Positions 53,020 through 63,873 of a stretch of DNA of 64,000 bases are shown here, piece after piece (positions within the stretch are counted from its first letter, which is position 1; each line of letters starts with the position of its first letter). The notes beneath the pieces were generated by a model. That model worked only from the letters and a program-made list of their open reading frames with translations. It did not search any database and was not told the origin of the DNA. The DNA is from Metapseudomonas boanensis (GTDB lineage Bacteria > Pseudomonadota > Gammaproteobacteria > Pseudomonadales > Pseudomonadaceae). The position numbers and the translations under genes were made by a program. The stretch lies in NCBI RefSeq assembly GCF_018704125.1, contig NZ_JAGTIS010000001.1, forward strand, positions 803,457 to 867,456, written 5' to 3'.

Positions 53020-54452
53020 CAGGCTGCACCTCCGAATACGTCGACCTGGCTGAACACGCAGGCAGGTGACGCATGGCCGACCCGCACCACCTGGTTCGGC
53101 TCGCCCTTGCCGCAATAGGGCGTGCCATGGACTTCCAAGGTGCTGGCATCGCCGACGGCAGCAAGGTTGCGCCAGAACTGCGAGGACACGCCCCGGTAGT
53201 TGGGATTCTTCACCACACCCTTGAGCTCGCCGTTCTCGATCAATCGGCCCCACTCGCAGCCGAACTGGAACTTGTTGCGCGCATCGTCGATGGACCAGGA
53301 GCGGTTGGTGGACATCAACACCCCGTGCTCGATGCCAGCGATCAACTGGGCCAGGCTCTGGTCGCCCGGTTCCAGGTTGAGGTTGGCCATGCGGTCGATG
53401 GGCGCACGGTTCCAGCTACTGGCGCGGCTGTTGGCCACTCCGGGCAAACCGCTACGCAGTTGCGACAGGGTGCCACCGAGGGGGCGCAGCAGCAGGCCAT
53501 CTCGGATCAACAACTCCTTGCGTGCCGGGTGGCCGTCATCGTCGTGGCTGTAGCTGGCCAGTTCTTCGGGGATGCCAGGGTCGAAGGTGACATTCAGCAA
53601 CCTGGATCCGTACTGGTAGCGGCCGAAATCCGCAAGATCGATGAAGCTGGTGCCGGCGTAGTTGCGCTCGTCGCCAAGGATGCGGTCCAGTTCCAGCGGG
53701 TGGCCAATGGATTCGTGGATCTGCAGCATCATCTGGTCGGGCATCAGCAAGAGGTCGGTGCGGCCGCTCGGGGTATTGGAAGCCAGCAGCAGCTGCAGGG
53801 CTTCGTCCGCAACTCGCGCTGAGGCACCGACGAATCCCAGGCGCTGAAGTATCTCGGCTCCGCCTTGCTGGCCACTGCCGTAACCGCCGAAAGTGCGGGT
53901 CTGGCTGTCACTGCCGTCGAATGCGGTCACGCTGATGCCTGGATAGACGAAGCGCAGCGCCTGCCATTGCTCGGCGCCTGCGCTATTGAGGTAGAGCTGT
54001 TCGTGCCGCTGGCAGTCGAGATAAAGGTTCCAGTTCACCAGGCGCGGGTCGCTGGGAACGCGCGCGGACTCTTCGGCCAGCAGCTCGAAGCGTTCGACAA
54101 GGCCCGGGAAGGGGAGGTGCAGACTGGGCGACTCGTAATGCGCCTGGCCTTTCGGTGTTGGCGGTTCACCCGGCGGCACCAGGGCATGGCGACTGATCAG
54201 CTGGGCCTGCCGTTCGGCGGCTTCGAGGGCACGCTGCAGCCCGGCAAGACTCAGGTCGCTGGTAGCAGCATAGGCCTCCACGCCGGCGATGCGCACGCTG
54301 AGCATCGCACCGAGGTCGTCGGTGAAAGCCGGCGGCTCGGGAACATTGCGTCGCAGGCTGCAGTGTTCGCCCGTTTGCCGGACGATGCGCAGGGCGTGGA
54401 ACTCGGCATGAGTGGTCAGCGCAGCGAAGTGCTGCTTCAAGCGTTCGAACAC
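53019..54452 (-). CDS. TldD-family zinc metalloprotease
   Basis: A 477-residue TldD-type protein. The zinc motif HESIGH (HExxxH) is at about residue 246 in MMLQIHESIGHPLELDRILG. DGHPARKELLIRDGLLLRPL is also typical, and C-terminal Cys residues in HGTPYCGKGEPNQ are candidate third ligands. With the downstream partner it would cleave unfolded peptides, as TldD-TldE does for peptide-antibiotic precursors. It is not the housekeeping tldD/pmbA locus as I know it, so may be an additional paralogous pair. Confidence 0.9.
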   Translation of the reverse strand: MFERLKQHFAALTTHAEFHALRIVRQTGEHCSLRRNVPEPPAFTDDLGAMLSVRIAGVEAYAATSDLSLAGLQRALEAAERQAQLISRHALVPPGEPPTPKGQAHYESPSLHLPFPGLVERFELLAEESARVPSDPRLVNWNLYLDCQRHEQLYLNSAGAEQWQALRFVYPGISVTAFDGSDSQTRTFGGYGSGQQGGAEILQRLGFVGASARVADEALQLLLASNTPSGRTDLLLMPDQMMLQIHESIGHPLELDRILGDERNYAGTSFIDLADFGRYQYGSRLLNVTFDPGIPEELASYSHDDDGHPARKELLIRDGLLLRPLGGTLSQLRSGLPGVANSRASSWNRAPIDRMANLNLEPGDQSLAQLIAGIEHGVLMSTNRSWSIDDARNKFQFGCEWGRLIENGELKGVVKNPNYRGVSSQFWRNLAAVGDASTLEVHGTPYCGKGEPNQVVRVGHASPACVFSQVDVFGGAA

Positions 54453-54621
54453 GGGGTTCCCCCTACACCTGAGAATTCGCAGGCTTCATGGTGAGCGCGC
54501 CTCGAGCCGCGTTCAAGGGCTCAAGGACGATGTAATGGCTTGGTAAATAGCCGGTAAAGAGGCTATGCCTGGCGGCTACAACTGCTTATCGTTCAGGCTC
54601 TCGCACAGCTTGACCCGAATC

Positions 54622-55890
54622 ATGTCCCCAAATCCTCAAAAAACCCCGCACGCACGCACCCTTCGTCATTGGATGACCATCGCCTTCGGTCTGCTCGCCT
54701 TGCTCGCGCTGATCTGGTGGCTGTGGCCGGAAACGGCCGCCCAACCCGCCGGCAAAAGCGGTCGAGGAGGGCCAGGACGCCCGGGCTTCGGCGCGTTCTC
54801 CGGACCGGTCCCGGTGCGTGTGGCAACCGTGACGCGAGCCGACTTCCCTGTGTACCTCAAAGCGTTGGGCACGGTGACCGCGCTGAACACGGTGAACGTG
54901 CGCGGCCGCGTCGACGGCGAGCTAGTCAAATTGCAGTTCGAAGAAGGTCAGCAGGTCAAAGCCGGCGACCTGCTGGCAGTGATTGATCCGCGTCCCTACG
55001 AGGTCGCCTTGCAACAGGCCCAGGGCACTTTGCTGCAGAATCAGGCGCAGCTCAAGAATGCCGAGATCGACCTGGCGCGCTACAAGGGCCTGTATGCCGA
55101 AGACAGCATCGCCAAGCAGACCCTGGATACCCAGGCGGCACTGGTGAACCAGTACAAAGGCACCCTCAAGGCCAACGAGGGTGCTGTGGCCGAGGCCAGG
55201 CTGAACCTTGAATTCACCCAGGTCCGTGCGCCGATTTCCGGCCGCCTCGGCCTGCGCCAGGTGGATCTTGGCAACCTGGTCACCAGTGGCGACACCACGC
55301 CGCTGGTGGTGATCACCCAGACCAAACCGATCAGCGTGGCCTTCACCCTGCCGGAGGGCCAGCTGCCCACCGTGGTTTCGCGCTTCCGCAACGGTCAGCC
55401 GCTGGTAGTCGAAGCCTGGGACCGCGCTGACACGGTCAAGCAGGCCGAAGGTGTGTTGCAGAGCCTGGACAATCAGATCGACACCACCACCGGCACGCTG
55501 AAGCTCAAGGCCCGGTTCGCCAACGACGACGAGATGCTGTTCCCCAACCAGTTCGTGAATGTGCGCCTGCGCGCCGACCTGATCCCGCAAGCGGTGCTGA
55601 TCCCCTCGGCCGCTGTGCAGTTCGGCAGCCAGGGCACTTTTGCCTACGTGATGGACGGCGAGAAGAAGGTCAAGGTCAGGCAGCTCGAAACCGGCCCCGG
55701 CGATGGTGAACTGACTGTGGTCAGCAAAGGCCTGGAGCCGGGCGACAAGGTAGTGCTGGAAGGCACCGACCGCCTGCGCGATGGCAGCGAAGTGGAAGTG
55801 GTGCACGACAAGAGCGAGGTACCGGCCGGGCCCAGCGAGCAATTGCAGGGGGCCAAACCTGAAGGCCAGGACGCGAAAGGCGGCGTATGA
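54622..55890 (+). CDS. muxA: MuxA, RND efflux periplasmic adaptor
   Basis: A 422-residue membrane-fusion protein of the MdtA/MuxA type. N-terminal anchor helix ([19 protein letters not shown]). The biotinyl-lipoyl halves are [20 protein letters not shown] and [20 protein letters not shown], with a coiled-coil hairpin between. It bridges the two RND pumps to the outer-membrane channel. The start at 54622 matches the normal N-terminus; muxB follows with a 4-bp overlap. Confidence 0.95.
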   Translation: MSPNPQKTPHARTLRHWMTIAFGLLALLALIWWLWPETAAQPAGKSGRGGPGRPGFGAFSGPVPVRVATVTRADFPVYLKALGTVTALNTVNVRGRVDGELVKLQFEEGQQVKAGDLLAVIDPRPYEVALQQAQGTLLQNQAQLKNAEIDLARYKGLYAEDSIAKQTLDTQAALVNQYKGTLKANEGAVAEARLNLEFTQVRAPISGRLGLRQVDLGNLVTSGDTTPLVVITQTKPISVAFTLPEGQLPTVVSRFRNGQPLVVEAWDRADTVKQAEGVLQSLDNQIDTTTGTLKLKARFANDDEMLFPNQFVNVRLRADLIPQAVLIPSAAVQFGSQGTFAYVMDGEKKVKVRQLETGPGDGELTVVSKGLEPGDKVVLEGTDRLRDGSEVEVVHDKSEVPAGPSEQLQGAKPEGQDAKGGV

Positions 55891-58800
55891 ACCTCTCGCG
55901 TCTGTTCATCCTGCGTCCGGTCGCCACCACCCTGAGCATGCTGGCGATCCTCCTCGCCGGCCTGATCGCCTACCGCTTGCTGCCGGTTTCCGCCCTGCCA
56001 GAGGTGGATTACCCGACCATCCGCGTCATGACCCTCTATCCGGGCGCCAGCCCGGACGTGATGACCAGTGCCGTGACCGCGCCGCTGGAGCGCCAGTTCG
56101 GGCAGATGCCGGGGCTGACGCAGATGTCCTCCACCAGTTCCGGTGGCGCCTCTGTGATCACCTTGCGCTTCAGCCTGGAAGTCCAGCTGGACGTGGCCGA
56201 GCAGGAGGTGCAAGCAGCGATCAATGCGGCCACCAACCTGTTGCCCAACGACTTGCCGGCTCCGCCCGTCTACAACAAGGTCAACCCGGCGGACACGCCC
56301 GTCCTGACCCTGGCGGTCAGCTCCAAGACCATGCCGCTGCCCAAGCTGCATAACCTGGTCGACACGCGCATGGCCCAGAAGCTGGCGCAGATCAGTGGCG
56401 TCGGCATGGTCAGCATTGCGGGTGGCCAGCGCCAGGCCGTGCGCATTCGCGTCAACCCGGAAGCCCTGGCGGCCAACGGCTTGAACCTGTCGGATGTGCG
56501 CAGCCTGGTCGGTGCGTCGAACGTCAACCAGCCCAAGGGTAACTTCGACGGCCCGACGCGCGTGTCGATGCTGGACGCCAACGATCAGCTCAAGTCGGCT
56601 GAGGAATACGCCAACCTGATCCTTGCCTACCAGAACGGTGCGGCGCTGCGCCTGAAAGATGTGGCCGACATCGTCGACGGTGCCGAGAACGAACGCCTCG
56701 CCGCCTGGGCCAACCAGAACGAAGCGGTGCTGTTGAACATCCAGCGCCAACCTGGCGCGAATGTTATCGAGGTGGTCGACCGCATCCAGGCGCTGCTGCC
56801 TTCCATCACCGCCAACCTGCCGGCGGGCCTGGACGTGGTGGTGCTCACCGACCGCACCCAGACCATCCGCGCAGCCATCACTGACGTGAAGCATGAGCTG
56901 TTCCTCGCCATCGCCCTGGTGGTGATGGTGACCTTCCTGTTCCTGCGTCGCCTCAGCGCCACCATTATTCCGTCGATTGCCGTGCCTTTGTCGCTGGTGG
57001 GCACCTTCGCGGTGATGTACCTGGCCGGCTTCTCCATCAACAACCTGACACTGATGGCGCTGACCATCGCCACCGGTTTCGTGGTCGACGACGCCATCGT
57101 CATGCTGGAGAACATCGCGCGGCACCTGGAGGAGGGCGCCACGCCGCTGGAGGCGGCGCTCAAAGGAGCCAGGCAGATCGGCTTCACGCTGATCTCGCTG
57201 ACCTTCTCGCTGATCGCGGTGCTGATCCCGCTGCTGTTCATGGCCGACGTGGTGGGGCGCCTGTTCCGCGAGTTCGCCATCACCCTGGCGGTAGCCATCC
57301 TCATCTCCCTGGTCGTGTCCCTGACCCTGACACCGATGATGTGCGCACGCCTGCTCAAGCGCGAAACCAAGGAAGAGGAGGGCGGCTTCTACAAGGCCAG
57401 CGGCGCCCTCATCGACGGCATGATCGCGAGCTACGGCCGCGGCCTGACCTGGGTGCTCAAACACCAGGGGCTGACGCTGCTGGTGGCGGTGGGCACGCTG
57501 GTGCTGACCGTGCTGCTTTATCTGGCCGTGCCCAAGGGCTTCTTCCCGGTGCAGGACACCGGTGTCATCCAGGGCATCACCGAGGCGCCGCAGTCCGTCT
57601 CGTTCCGCTCCATGAGCGAGCGTCAGCAGCATGCCGCTGCGCTGATCCTCAAGGACCCTGCGGTAGAAAGCCTGACTTCCTACATCGGCGTGGATGGCGA
57701 TAACGTCACGCTCAACAGTGGGCGCCTGCTGATCAACCTCAAGCCCCATGCCGAGCGTGACCTGACCGCCAGCGAAGTGATCCAGCGCCTGCAACCGGAG
57801 CTGGAACGCCAGAGCGAGATCCGCGTCTACCTGCAGCCGGTGCAGGATCTGACCATCGAAGACCGGGTCAGCCGCACCCAGTTCCAGTTCAGCCTGGAGT
57901 CACCGGACGCCGACCTGCTCAACGAGTGGACCGGCAAGCTGGTCGACGCCTTGCGCCAGCAGCCGGAGCTCTCGGACGTGGCCAGCGACCTGCAGGACAA
58001 GGGGCTGCAGGTGTACCTGAACATCGACCGCGACATGGCCGGACGACTCGGCGTGGAAATATCCAGCATCACCGATGCGCTGTACGACGCCTTCGGCCAG
58101 CGGCAGATTTCAACCATCTTCACCCAGGCCAGCCAATACCGCGTGGTGCTGGAGTCCGCCCCGGGCGAGCAGATCGGGCCGCAGGCGCTGCAGCAGATCC
58201 ACGTTGCCACCAGCGCCGGCAGCCAGGTGCCGCTAACCGCGCTGGCGAAGGTGGAGGAGCGCCAGGCGCAACTGGCCATCAACCACATCGGCCAATTCCC
58301 GGCGGTGACGCTGTCATTCAACCTCGCGCCGGACGTGGCACTGGGCGAAGCCGTGGCGGTGATCGAGCGGGTGCAGCAGGAAATCGGCATGCCGGAAGGC
58401 ATCCAGATTCGCTTCCAGGGTGCAGCGGCAGCCTTCCAGGCCTCGCTGTCGAGCACGCTGCTGCTGATCCTCGCGGCCGTAGTGACCATGTACATCGTTC
58501 TGGGTGTGCTCTACGAGAGCTACATCCACCCGGTGACCATACTCTCCACGCTGCCCTCGGCGGGTGTGGGTGCCTTGCTGGGGCTGCTGCTGACCGGCAA
58601 TGACCTGGGCCTGATCGCCATCATCGGCATCATCCTGCTGATCGGCATCGTGAAGAAGAACGCGATCATGATGATCGACTTCGCCCTGGAGGCCGAACGG
58701 CAGCAGGGCATGTCGCCTGAGGCGGCCATCTACCAGGCGGCGCTGCTGCGCTTCCGGCCGATCCTGATGACTACCCTGGCGGCCCTGTTCGGCGCCATAC

Positions 58801-58979
58801 CGTTGATGCTCGCCACCGGCTCTGGCGCTGAACTGCGCCAGCCCCTGGGGCTGGTGATGGTCGGTGGTCTGCTGCTGAGCCAGGTGTTGACGCTGTTCAC
58901 CACGCCGGTGATTTACCTCGCGTTCGACCGCCTGGCACGCCGCTTCACCGGCCGCAGCGCGGCGGGAGTGGCGGTATGA
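55887..58979 (+). CDS. muxB: MuxB, RND efflux pump inner-membrane subunit
   Basis: A 1030-residue RND transporter of the MdtB group with twelve membrane helices and two periplasmic loops. [20 protein letters not shown] at the start, [20 protein letters not shown], and the proton-relay Asp pair in [20 protein letters not shown]. It overlaps muxA by 4 bp. In P. aeruginosa MuxB and MuxC are both needed and together make a heteromeric pump for aztreonam, macrolides, novobiocin and tetracycline. Confidence 0.95.
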   Translation: MNLSRLFILRPVATTLSMLAILLAGLIAYRLLPVSALPEVDYPTIRVMTLYPGASPDVMTSAVTAPLERQFGQMPGLTQMSSTSSGGASVITLRFSLEVQLDVAEQEVQAAINAATNLLPNDLPAPPVYNKVNPADTPVLTLAVSSKTMPLPKLHNLVDTRMAQKLAQISGVGMVSIAGGQRQAVRIRVNPEALAANGLNLSDVRSLVGASNVNQPKGNFDGPTRVSMLDANDQLKSAEEYANLILAYQNGAALRLKDVADIVDGAENERLAAWANQNEAVLLNIQRQPGANVIEVVDRIQALLPSITANLPAGLDVVVLTDRTQTIRAAITDVKHELFLAIALVVMVTFLFLRRLSATIIPSIAVPLSLVGTFAVMYLAGFSINNLTLMALTIATGFVVDDAIVMLENIARHLEEGATPLEAALKGARQIGFTLISLTFSLIAVLIPLLFMADVVGRLFREFAITLAVAILISLVVSLTLTPMMCARLLKRETKEEEGGFYKASGALIDGMIASYGRGLTWVLKHQGLTLLVAVGTLVLTVLLYLAVPKGFFPVQDTGVIQGITEAPQSVSFRSMSERQQHAAALILKDPAVESLTSYIGVDGDNVTLNSGRLLINLKPHAERDLTASEVIQRLQPELERQSEIRVYLQPVQDLTIEDRVSRTQFQFSLESPDADLLNEWTGKLVDALRQQPELSDVASDLQDKGLQVYLNIDRDMAGRLGVEISSITDALYDAFGQRQISTIFTQASQYRVVLESAPGEQIGPQALQQIHVATSAGSQVPLTALAKVEERQAQLAINHIGQFPAVTLSFNLAPDVALGEAVAVIERVQQEIGMPEGIQIRFQGAAAAFQASLSSTLLLILAAVVTMYIVLGVLYESYIHPVTILSTLPSAGVGALLGLLLTGNDLGLIAIIGIILLIGIVKKNAIMMIDFALEAERQQGMSPEAAIYQAALLRFRPILMTTLAALFGAIPLMLATGSGAELRQPLGLVMVGGLLLSQVLTLFTTPVIYLAFDRLARRFTGRSAAGVAV

Positions 58980-59112
58980 GCCGCTTTTGTTCCCTCTCCT
59001 GCTTGCGGAAGAGGGTTGGGGTGAGGGTGGTTGAGGCCGGCTCGGTATTCAGCAGCGCCCACCATCCCTCATCCGACCCTTCGGGCCACCTTCCCCCAGC
59101 GGGAGAAGGGAT
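58980..59112. repeat. CCCTCTCC-type repeat pair splitting muxB and muxC
   Basis: The left unit ccctctcctgcttgcggaag with gagggttggggtgagggtgg is opposed by the right unit ccaccatccctcatccgacc ending cccagcgggagaaggg. The two are imperfect inverted copies, giving a long stem. The muxC ribosome site is borrowed from the right arm (ggagaaggg). Confidence 0.75.
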
Positions 59113-62100
59113 ATGAACCTCTCAGCCCCTTTCATCCGCCGCCCAGTGGCCACCATGCTGCTGAGCCTGGCGATCCTGCTGCTGGGCAGCGTCAGCTTCG
59201 GCCTGTTGCCGGTGTCGCCGCTGCCGCAGATGGATTTCCCGGTGATCACTGTGCAGGCCAGCCTGAGCGGTGCCAGCCCGGAAATCATGGCGTCCAGCGT
59301 CACCACGCCACTGGAGCGGTCCCTTGGCACCATCGCCGGGGTGAACCAGATGACCAGTCGCACTGGCCAGGGCTCGACGCGGATCATCCTCCAGTTCGAC
59401 CTTGACCGTGACATCAACGGCGCCGCCCGTGATGTTCAGGCGGCCATCAATGCCTCTCGCAACCTGTTGCCCAGTGGCATGCGCAGCATGCCCACCTACA
59501 AGAAGGTCAACCCGTCGCAGGCGCCGATCATGGTGCTGTCGCTGACTTCCGACGTCCTGCAGAAGGGCCAGCTCTACGACCTGGCCTCGACCATCCTGGC
59601 GCAGAGTCTGTCGCAGGTGAAAGGCGTCGGCGAGGTGCAGATTGGCGGCAGCTCGCTGCCGGCGGTACGGGTGGAACTGGAGCCGCAGCTGCTCAACCAG
59701 TACGGCATCGCCCTGGACGATGTGCGCAGCACCATCGACGCCGCCAACCAGCGCCGGCCCAAGGGCGCTGTGGAGGATGCCGGCCGCCACTGGCAGGTGG
59801 GTGCCAATGACCAGTTGGAAAAGGCTGCCGACTATGCACCGCTGATCATCCGCTACCTGGATGGCGCCGCCCTGCGCTTGGGCGACGTAGCCAAAGTCCG
59901 CGACGCAGTGGAAGACCGCTACAACAGCGGCTTCTTCAACGACAATTCGGCGGTGCTGCTGGTGATCAATCGCCAGGCCGGCGCCAACATCATCGAGACC
60001 ATCGAAAGCATCAAGACGCAGCTGCCAGCGTTGCAGGCGGTGTTGCCGGCCAGCGTCAAGCTGGACCTGGCCATGGACCGCTCGCCGGTGATCCGCGCCA
60101 CCCTGCACGAAGCCGAGCGCACGCTGCTGATTGCCGTGGCGCTGGTGATCCTGGTGGTTTTCCTGTTCCTCGGTAACCTGCGCGCTTCGCTCATCCCCGC
60201 GCTGGCGGTGCCGGTATCGCTGGTGGGTACCTTCGCGGTGATGTACCTGATGGGCTTCTCGCTCAACGTGCTGTCGCTGATGGCGCTGATCCTCGCTGCC
60301 GGATTGGTGGTGGACGACGCCATCGTGGTGCTGGAGAACATCTCGCGGCATATCAACGATGGCATGGCACCCTTCAAGGCCGCGTTGCAGGGCACCCGTG
60401 AAGTGGGCTTCACGCTGCTGTCGATGAACCTCTCGCTGGTGGCAGTGTTCGTCTCCATCCTGTTCATGGGCGGCATCATCGACCGGTTGTTCCGCGAGTT
60501 CTCCCTGACCCTGGCGGTGGCCATCCTGGTGTCGCTGCTGGTTTCGCTGACGCTGACACCGATGCTCTGTGCGCGCTGGCTCAAGCCCCACGTGCCGGAC
60601 CAGGACAGCCGCATCCAGCGTTGGAGCGAGGCCATCCACCAGCGCATGGTCGATGTCTATGGCCGTAGCCTCGGCTGGGCCTTGCGCCACCCGCGCCTGA
60701 CCCTGGCCAGCCTGCTGGTGACCATCGCCTGTAACGTCGGGCTGTACGTGGTGGTACCCAAGACCTTCCTGCCACAGCAGGACACCGGCCAGTTGATCGG
60801 CTTCATTCGTGGCGATGACGGCCTGTCCTTCAGTGTGATGCAGCCGAAGATGGAGATTTTCCGCCGCGCCGTCCTGAAGGACCCGGCGGTGGAAAGTGTG
60901 GCCGGCTTCATTGGCGGCAGTGGTGGGATCAACAATGCCTTCATGATCGTGCGCCTGAAACCCATCGCCGAGCGCAATTTGTCGGCGCAGAAGGTCATCG
61001 AACGGCTGCGTGAGCACCTGCCCAAAGTGCCCGGCGGGCGCCTGATGCTGATGGCCGACCAGGACCTGCAATTTGGTGGCGGCCGCGAGCAACGCAGCTC
61101 GCAGTACGAATACGTGTTGCAGTCCGGCGAGTTGGCAGATCTGCGCACCTGGGGGCCGAAGGTCACCGCTGCGCTCAAGGCATTGCCGGAGCTGACCGCC
61201 ATCGACGCCAACGAGGGCGATGGCGCCCAGCAGGTTACGCTGGTCGTGGACCGAGACACTGCCAAGCGCCTGGGCATCGACATGGCCATGGTCACGTCGG
61301 TACTGAACAACGCCTACAGCCAGCGGCAGATATCCACCATCTACGACAGCCTGAACCAGTACAAGGTGGTGATGGAGGTCAATCCGAAGTACGCCCAGGA
61401 TCCGGAAACCCTCAAGCAGGTGCAGTTGATCACCGCCGACGGTTTACGTGTGCCGCTGTCCAGCTTCGCCCGTTACCAGCGCAGCCTGGAGGAGGACCGC
61501 GTCACTCACGAAGGGCAGTTCGCCTCGGAGAGCATCGCCTTCGACCTGGCGCCCGGCGTCAGCCTCGACCAGGCGACGCTCGCCATCGAGAAGGCGGTGG
61601 CCGCCATCGGTCTGCCCAGCTCGGTGATTGCCCGTCTGGGCGGCAGCGCCGATGCCTTCGCCAGCACCCAGCAGAACCAGCCCTGGATGATCCTGGCGGC
61701 GCTGGGCCTCGTGTACCTCGTGCTGGGCATACTCTACGAGAGCTACATCCACCCGTTGACCATCCTCTCGACGCTGCCGTCGGCAGGGGTGGGCGCGCTG
61801 CTGGCGATCCTCGCCATCGGCGGCGAGTTCAGCCTGATCTCGCTGCTCGGCCTGTTCCTGCTGATTGGTGTGGTGAAGAAGAACGCCATCATGATGATCG
61901 ACCTGGCCCTGCAGTTGGAGCGCCACGACGGGCTGTCGCCGGACGAATCCATCCGTCGCGCCTGCCTGCTGCGCCTGCGTCCGATCCTGATGACCACGCT
62001 GGCGGCGATCCTCGGCGCCGTACCGTTGCTGATCGGCGGCACCGAGGGGGCGGAAATGCGTCAGCCGCTGGGCGTGGCCATTATTGGCGGCCTGGTGCTG

Positions 62101-62220
62101 AGCCAGATCCTCACCCTCTATACCACGCCCGTGGTTTACCTCTACCTCGACCGCCTGCGCCATCGCTTCAATCGTTGGCGCGGCGTGCGTACCGATGCCG
62201 CATTGGAAACACCGCTATGA
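59113..62220 (+). CDS. muxC: MuxC, RND efflux pump inner-membrane subunit
   Basis: A 1035-residue RND transporter of the MdtC group. FIRRPVATMLLSLAILLLGS at the start, SPLPQMDFPVITVQASLSGA, the conserved Asp pair in GLVVDDAIVVLENISRHIND, and a C-terminal helix set beginning [20 protein letters not shown]. It is separated from muxB by a repeat pair, but overlaps opmB by 4 bp (ATGA). The ribosome site is ggagaaggg. Pairs with MuxB as a heteromeric pump. Confidence 0.95.
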   Translation: MNLSAPFIRRPVATMLLSLAILLLGSVSFGLLPVSPLPQMDFPVITVQASLSGASPEIMASSVTTPLERSLGTIAGVNQMTSRTGQGSTRIILQFDLDRDINGAARDVQAAINASRNLLPSGMRSMPTYKKVNPSQAPIMVLSLTSDVLQKGQLYDLASTILAQSLSQVKGVGEVQIGGSSLPAVRVELEPQLLNQYGIALDDVRSTIDAANQRRPKGAVEDAGRHWQVGANDQLEKAADYAPLIIRYLDGAALRLGDVAKVRDAVEDRYNSGFFNDNSAVLLVINRQAGANIIETIESIKTQLPALQAVLPASVKLDLAMDRSPVIRATLHEAERTLLIAVALVILVVFLFLGNLRASLIPALAVPVSLVGTFAVMYLMGFSLNVLSLMALILAAGLVVDDAIVVLENISRHINDGMAPFKAALQGTREVGFTLLSMNLSLVAVFVSILFMGGIIDRLFREFSLTLAVAILVSLLVSLTLTPMLCARWLKPHVPDQDSRIQRWSEAIHQRMVDVYGRSLGWALRHPRLTLASLLVTIACNVGLYVVVPKTFLPQQDTGQLIGFIRGDDGLSFSVMQPKMEIFRRAVLKDPAVESVAGFIGGSGGINNAFMIVRLKPIAERNLSAQKVIERLREHLPKVPGGRLMLMADQDLQFGGGREQRSSQYEYVLQSGELADLRTWGPKVTAALKALPELTAIDANEGDGAQQVTLVVDRDTAKRLGIDMAMVTSVLNNAYSQRQISTIYDSLNQYKVVMEVNPKYAQDPETLKQVQLITADGLRVPLSSFARYQRSLEEDRVTHEGQFASESIAFDLAPGVSLDQATLAIEKAVAAIGLPSSVIARLGGSADAFASTQQNQPWMILAALGLVYLVLGILYESYIHPLTILSTLPSAGVGALLAILAIGGEFSLISLLGLFLLIGVVKKNAIMMIDLALQLERHDGLSPDESIRRACLLRLRPILMTTLAAILGAVPLLIGGTEGAEMRQPLGVAIIGGLVLSQILTLYTTPVVYLYLDRLRHRFNRWRGVRTDAALETPL

Positions 62221-63716
62221 AAACCCCGCTTCCGACCCCGAAACCGCTGTGCCGCGCCGTTGCTTTGGCCTTCGCTGGGCTGCTGCTGGCCGGCTGTGCC
62301 ATCGGCCCGGATTACAAACGTCCCGAGCATGTGCTGCCCGCACAGTTCAAGCACGCCGAAGGCTGGAAGTTGGCCACCCCGGCTGACCTGGAACACCGTG
62401 GCCGTTGGTGGGAGCTGTACGGCGACACCACGCTGAGCGATCTGCAGCAGCGCCTGGGGGCCTCCAATCAGACACTGGCCCAGTCCGTTGCCCAGTACCG
62501 CCAGGCCCAGGCATTGGCCCGCGGTGCTCGTGCGTCGTTCTTCCCGTCGGTTTCCGCAAACGTCGGCAAGACCCGTTCGGGGCAGGGCGGTGGCAGCAGC
62601 ACGGTGCGCCTGGCCGACGGCTCCACCGTGACCAGTTCCGGGAGCAGTGGTGTATCCAAGAGCTACGATGCCAATCTCGGGGTGAACTGGGAACTGGACC
62701 TGTGGGGTAAGCTGCGTAGGCAACTGGAGTCCGACACCGCGAGCATGCAGGCCAGTGCTGCCGATCTCGCCGCTGCCCGCCTGAGCCTGCAATCGGAGCT
62801 GGCGCAGAACTATCTGCAACTGCGTGTTCTCGATGCGCAGAGGCGATTGCTGGATGCCACGGTCGCCGCTTATCAGCGTTCGCTGACCCTGACGGAAAAC
62901 CAGTACAAGGCCGGCATCGTCACCAAGGCGGACGTAGCCCAGGCCACCACCCAGCTAAAAGGCACCCAGGCCCAGGCTATCGACTTGAAGTACCAGCGCG
63001 CCCAACTCGAGAACGCCATCGCCGTGCTGGTTGGCGTTCCGCCAGCGGAGTTCAGCCTGACCGAGGTGGACAGCGTGCCGGGCTTGCCGCAAGTGCCGGC
63101 GCTGCTGCCCTCGCAACTGCTGGAACGCCGCCCTGATGTTGCCGCTGCCGAACGCGACGTCATGGCCGCCAACGCACAGATCGGTGTCGCCAAGTCCGCT
63201 TATTTCCCGAGCCTGAGTCTCACGGCGGCGGGTGGCTATCGTGGTGACAGCCTGAGCGACTGGATCAGCACGCCGAACCGCTTCTGGTCGATTGGGCCAG
63301 AGTTCGCCATTACGCTGTTCGACGGTGGGCTGATCCGCTCCCAGGTGGCCCAGACCGAAGCCAGCTACGACCAGACCGTGGCCTTCTACCGCCAGACCGT
63401 GCTCGACAGCTTCCGCGAGGTGGAGGACTACATGGTCCAGTTGGATGTACTGGAAGAGGAGAGCGGGGTGCAGCAGGAAGCCCTGGACGCCGCCCGTGAG
63501 GCTCTGCGCCTGACCACCAATCAGTACAAGGCTGGTACCGTCGATTTCAACAGCGTGGTGACCACCCAGACCACCGCGCTCAGCAACGAACGCAGTGTGT
63601 TGACCCTGCTTGGCAGCCGTCTCACCACCAGCGTCCAACTCGTCGCCGCCCTGGGCGGCGGTTGGGAGCAGGCGCAGTTGGAGAAGGCGGATTCGGACGC
63701 GGAAGAGCTGCCCTAA
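62217..63716 (+). CDS. opmB: OpmB, outer-membrane efflux channel lipoprotein
   Basis: A 499-residue TolC-family outer-membrane factor. It has a lipoprotein signal with lipobox LLAGC (Cys27), followed by AIGPDYKRPE, a usual start of OprM-type channels. Two OEP repeats (about 70-260 and 280-480) each contain long coiled helices; ALLPSQLLERRPDVAAAERD is a family signature. Completes the MuxABC-OpmB tripartite pump. Confidence 0.95.
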   Translation: MKTPLPTPKPLCRAVALAFAGLLLAGCAIGPDYKRPEHVLPAQFKHAEGWKLATPADLEHRGRWWELYGDTTLSDLQQRLGASNQTLAQSVAQYRQAQALARGARASFFPSVSANVGKTRSGQGGGSSTVRLADGSTVTSSGSSGVSKSYDANLGVNWELDLWGKLRRQLESDTASMQASAADLAAARLSLQSELAQNYLQLRVLDAQRRLLDATVAAYQRSLTLTENQYKAGIVTKADVAQATTQLKGTQAQAIDLKYQRAQLENAIAVLVGVPPAEFSLTEVDSVPGLPQVPALLPSQLLERRPDVAAAERDVMAANAQIGVAKSAYFPSLSLTAAGGYRGDSLSDWISTPNRFWSIGPEFAITLFDGGLIRSQVAQTEASYDQTVAFYRQTVLDSFREVEDYMVQLDVLEEESGVQQEALDAAREALRLTTNQYKAGTVDFNSVVTTQTTALSNERSVLTLLGSRLTTSVQLVAALGGGWEQAQLEKADSDAEELP

Positions 63717-63740
63717 TGGACATCCGCAGGGCAGGCCTTC

Positions 63741-63858
63741 GGTCTGCTTGGCGAATGAATTGGCTCTGTCGGCGTTAGCTGTTGCTAGCCATCAACGGTC
63801 GGGCTGAGAGCCCTGTAGGAGCGAGGGGGACGCCGAGTTCTTGCTCGCGAAATGCGCC
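63741..63858 (+). repeat. Composite dispersed repeat, copy 2, beside the IS element
   Basis: Starts ggtctgcttggcgaatgaat (63741-63760), continues through gttagctgttgc and ends in a REP-like unit (63814-63852) with tgtaggagcgagggggacgc. It matches, in inverted orientation, the segment at about 4561-4673 in the kdpD/kdpE gap. Confidence 0.75.
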
Positions 63859-63873
63859 CGTTCGCCAGCAAGC

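Noticed and set aside
55644..57794. A 716-codon minus-strand frame across muxA/muxB
   Set aside because: Gln/His-rich low-complexity translation typical of the antisense of a GC-rich gene; muxB is clearly coding.
59122..61092. A 656-codon minus-strand frame across muxC
   Set aside because: Same reasoning; the plus strand encodes an intact RND pump.
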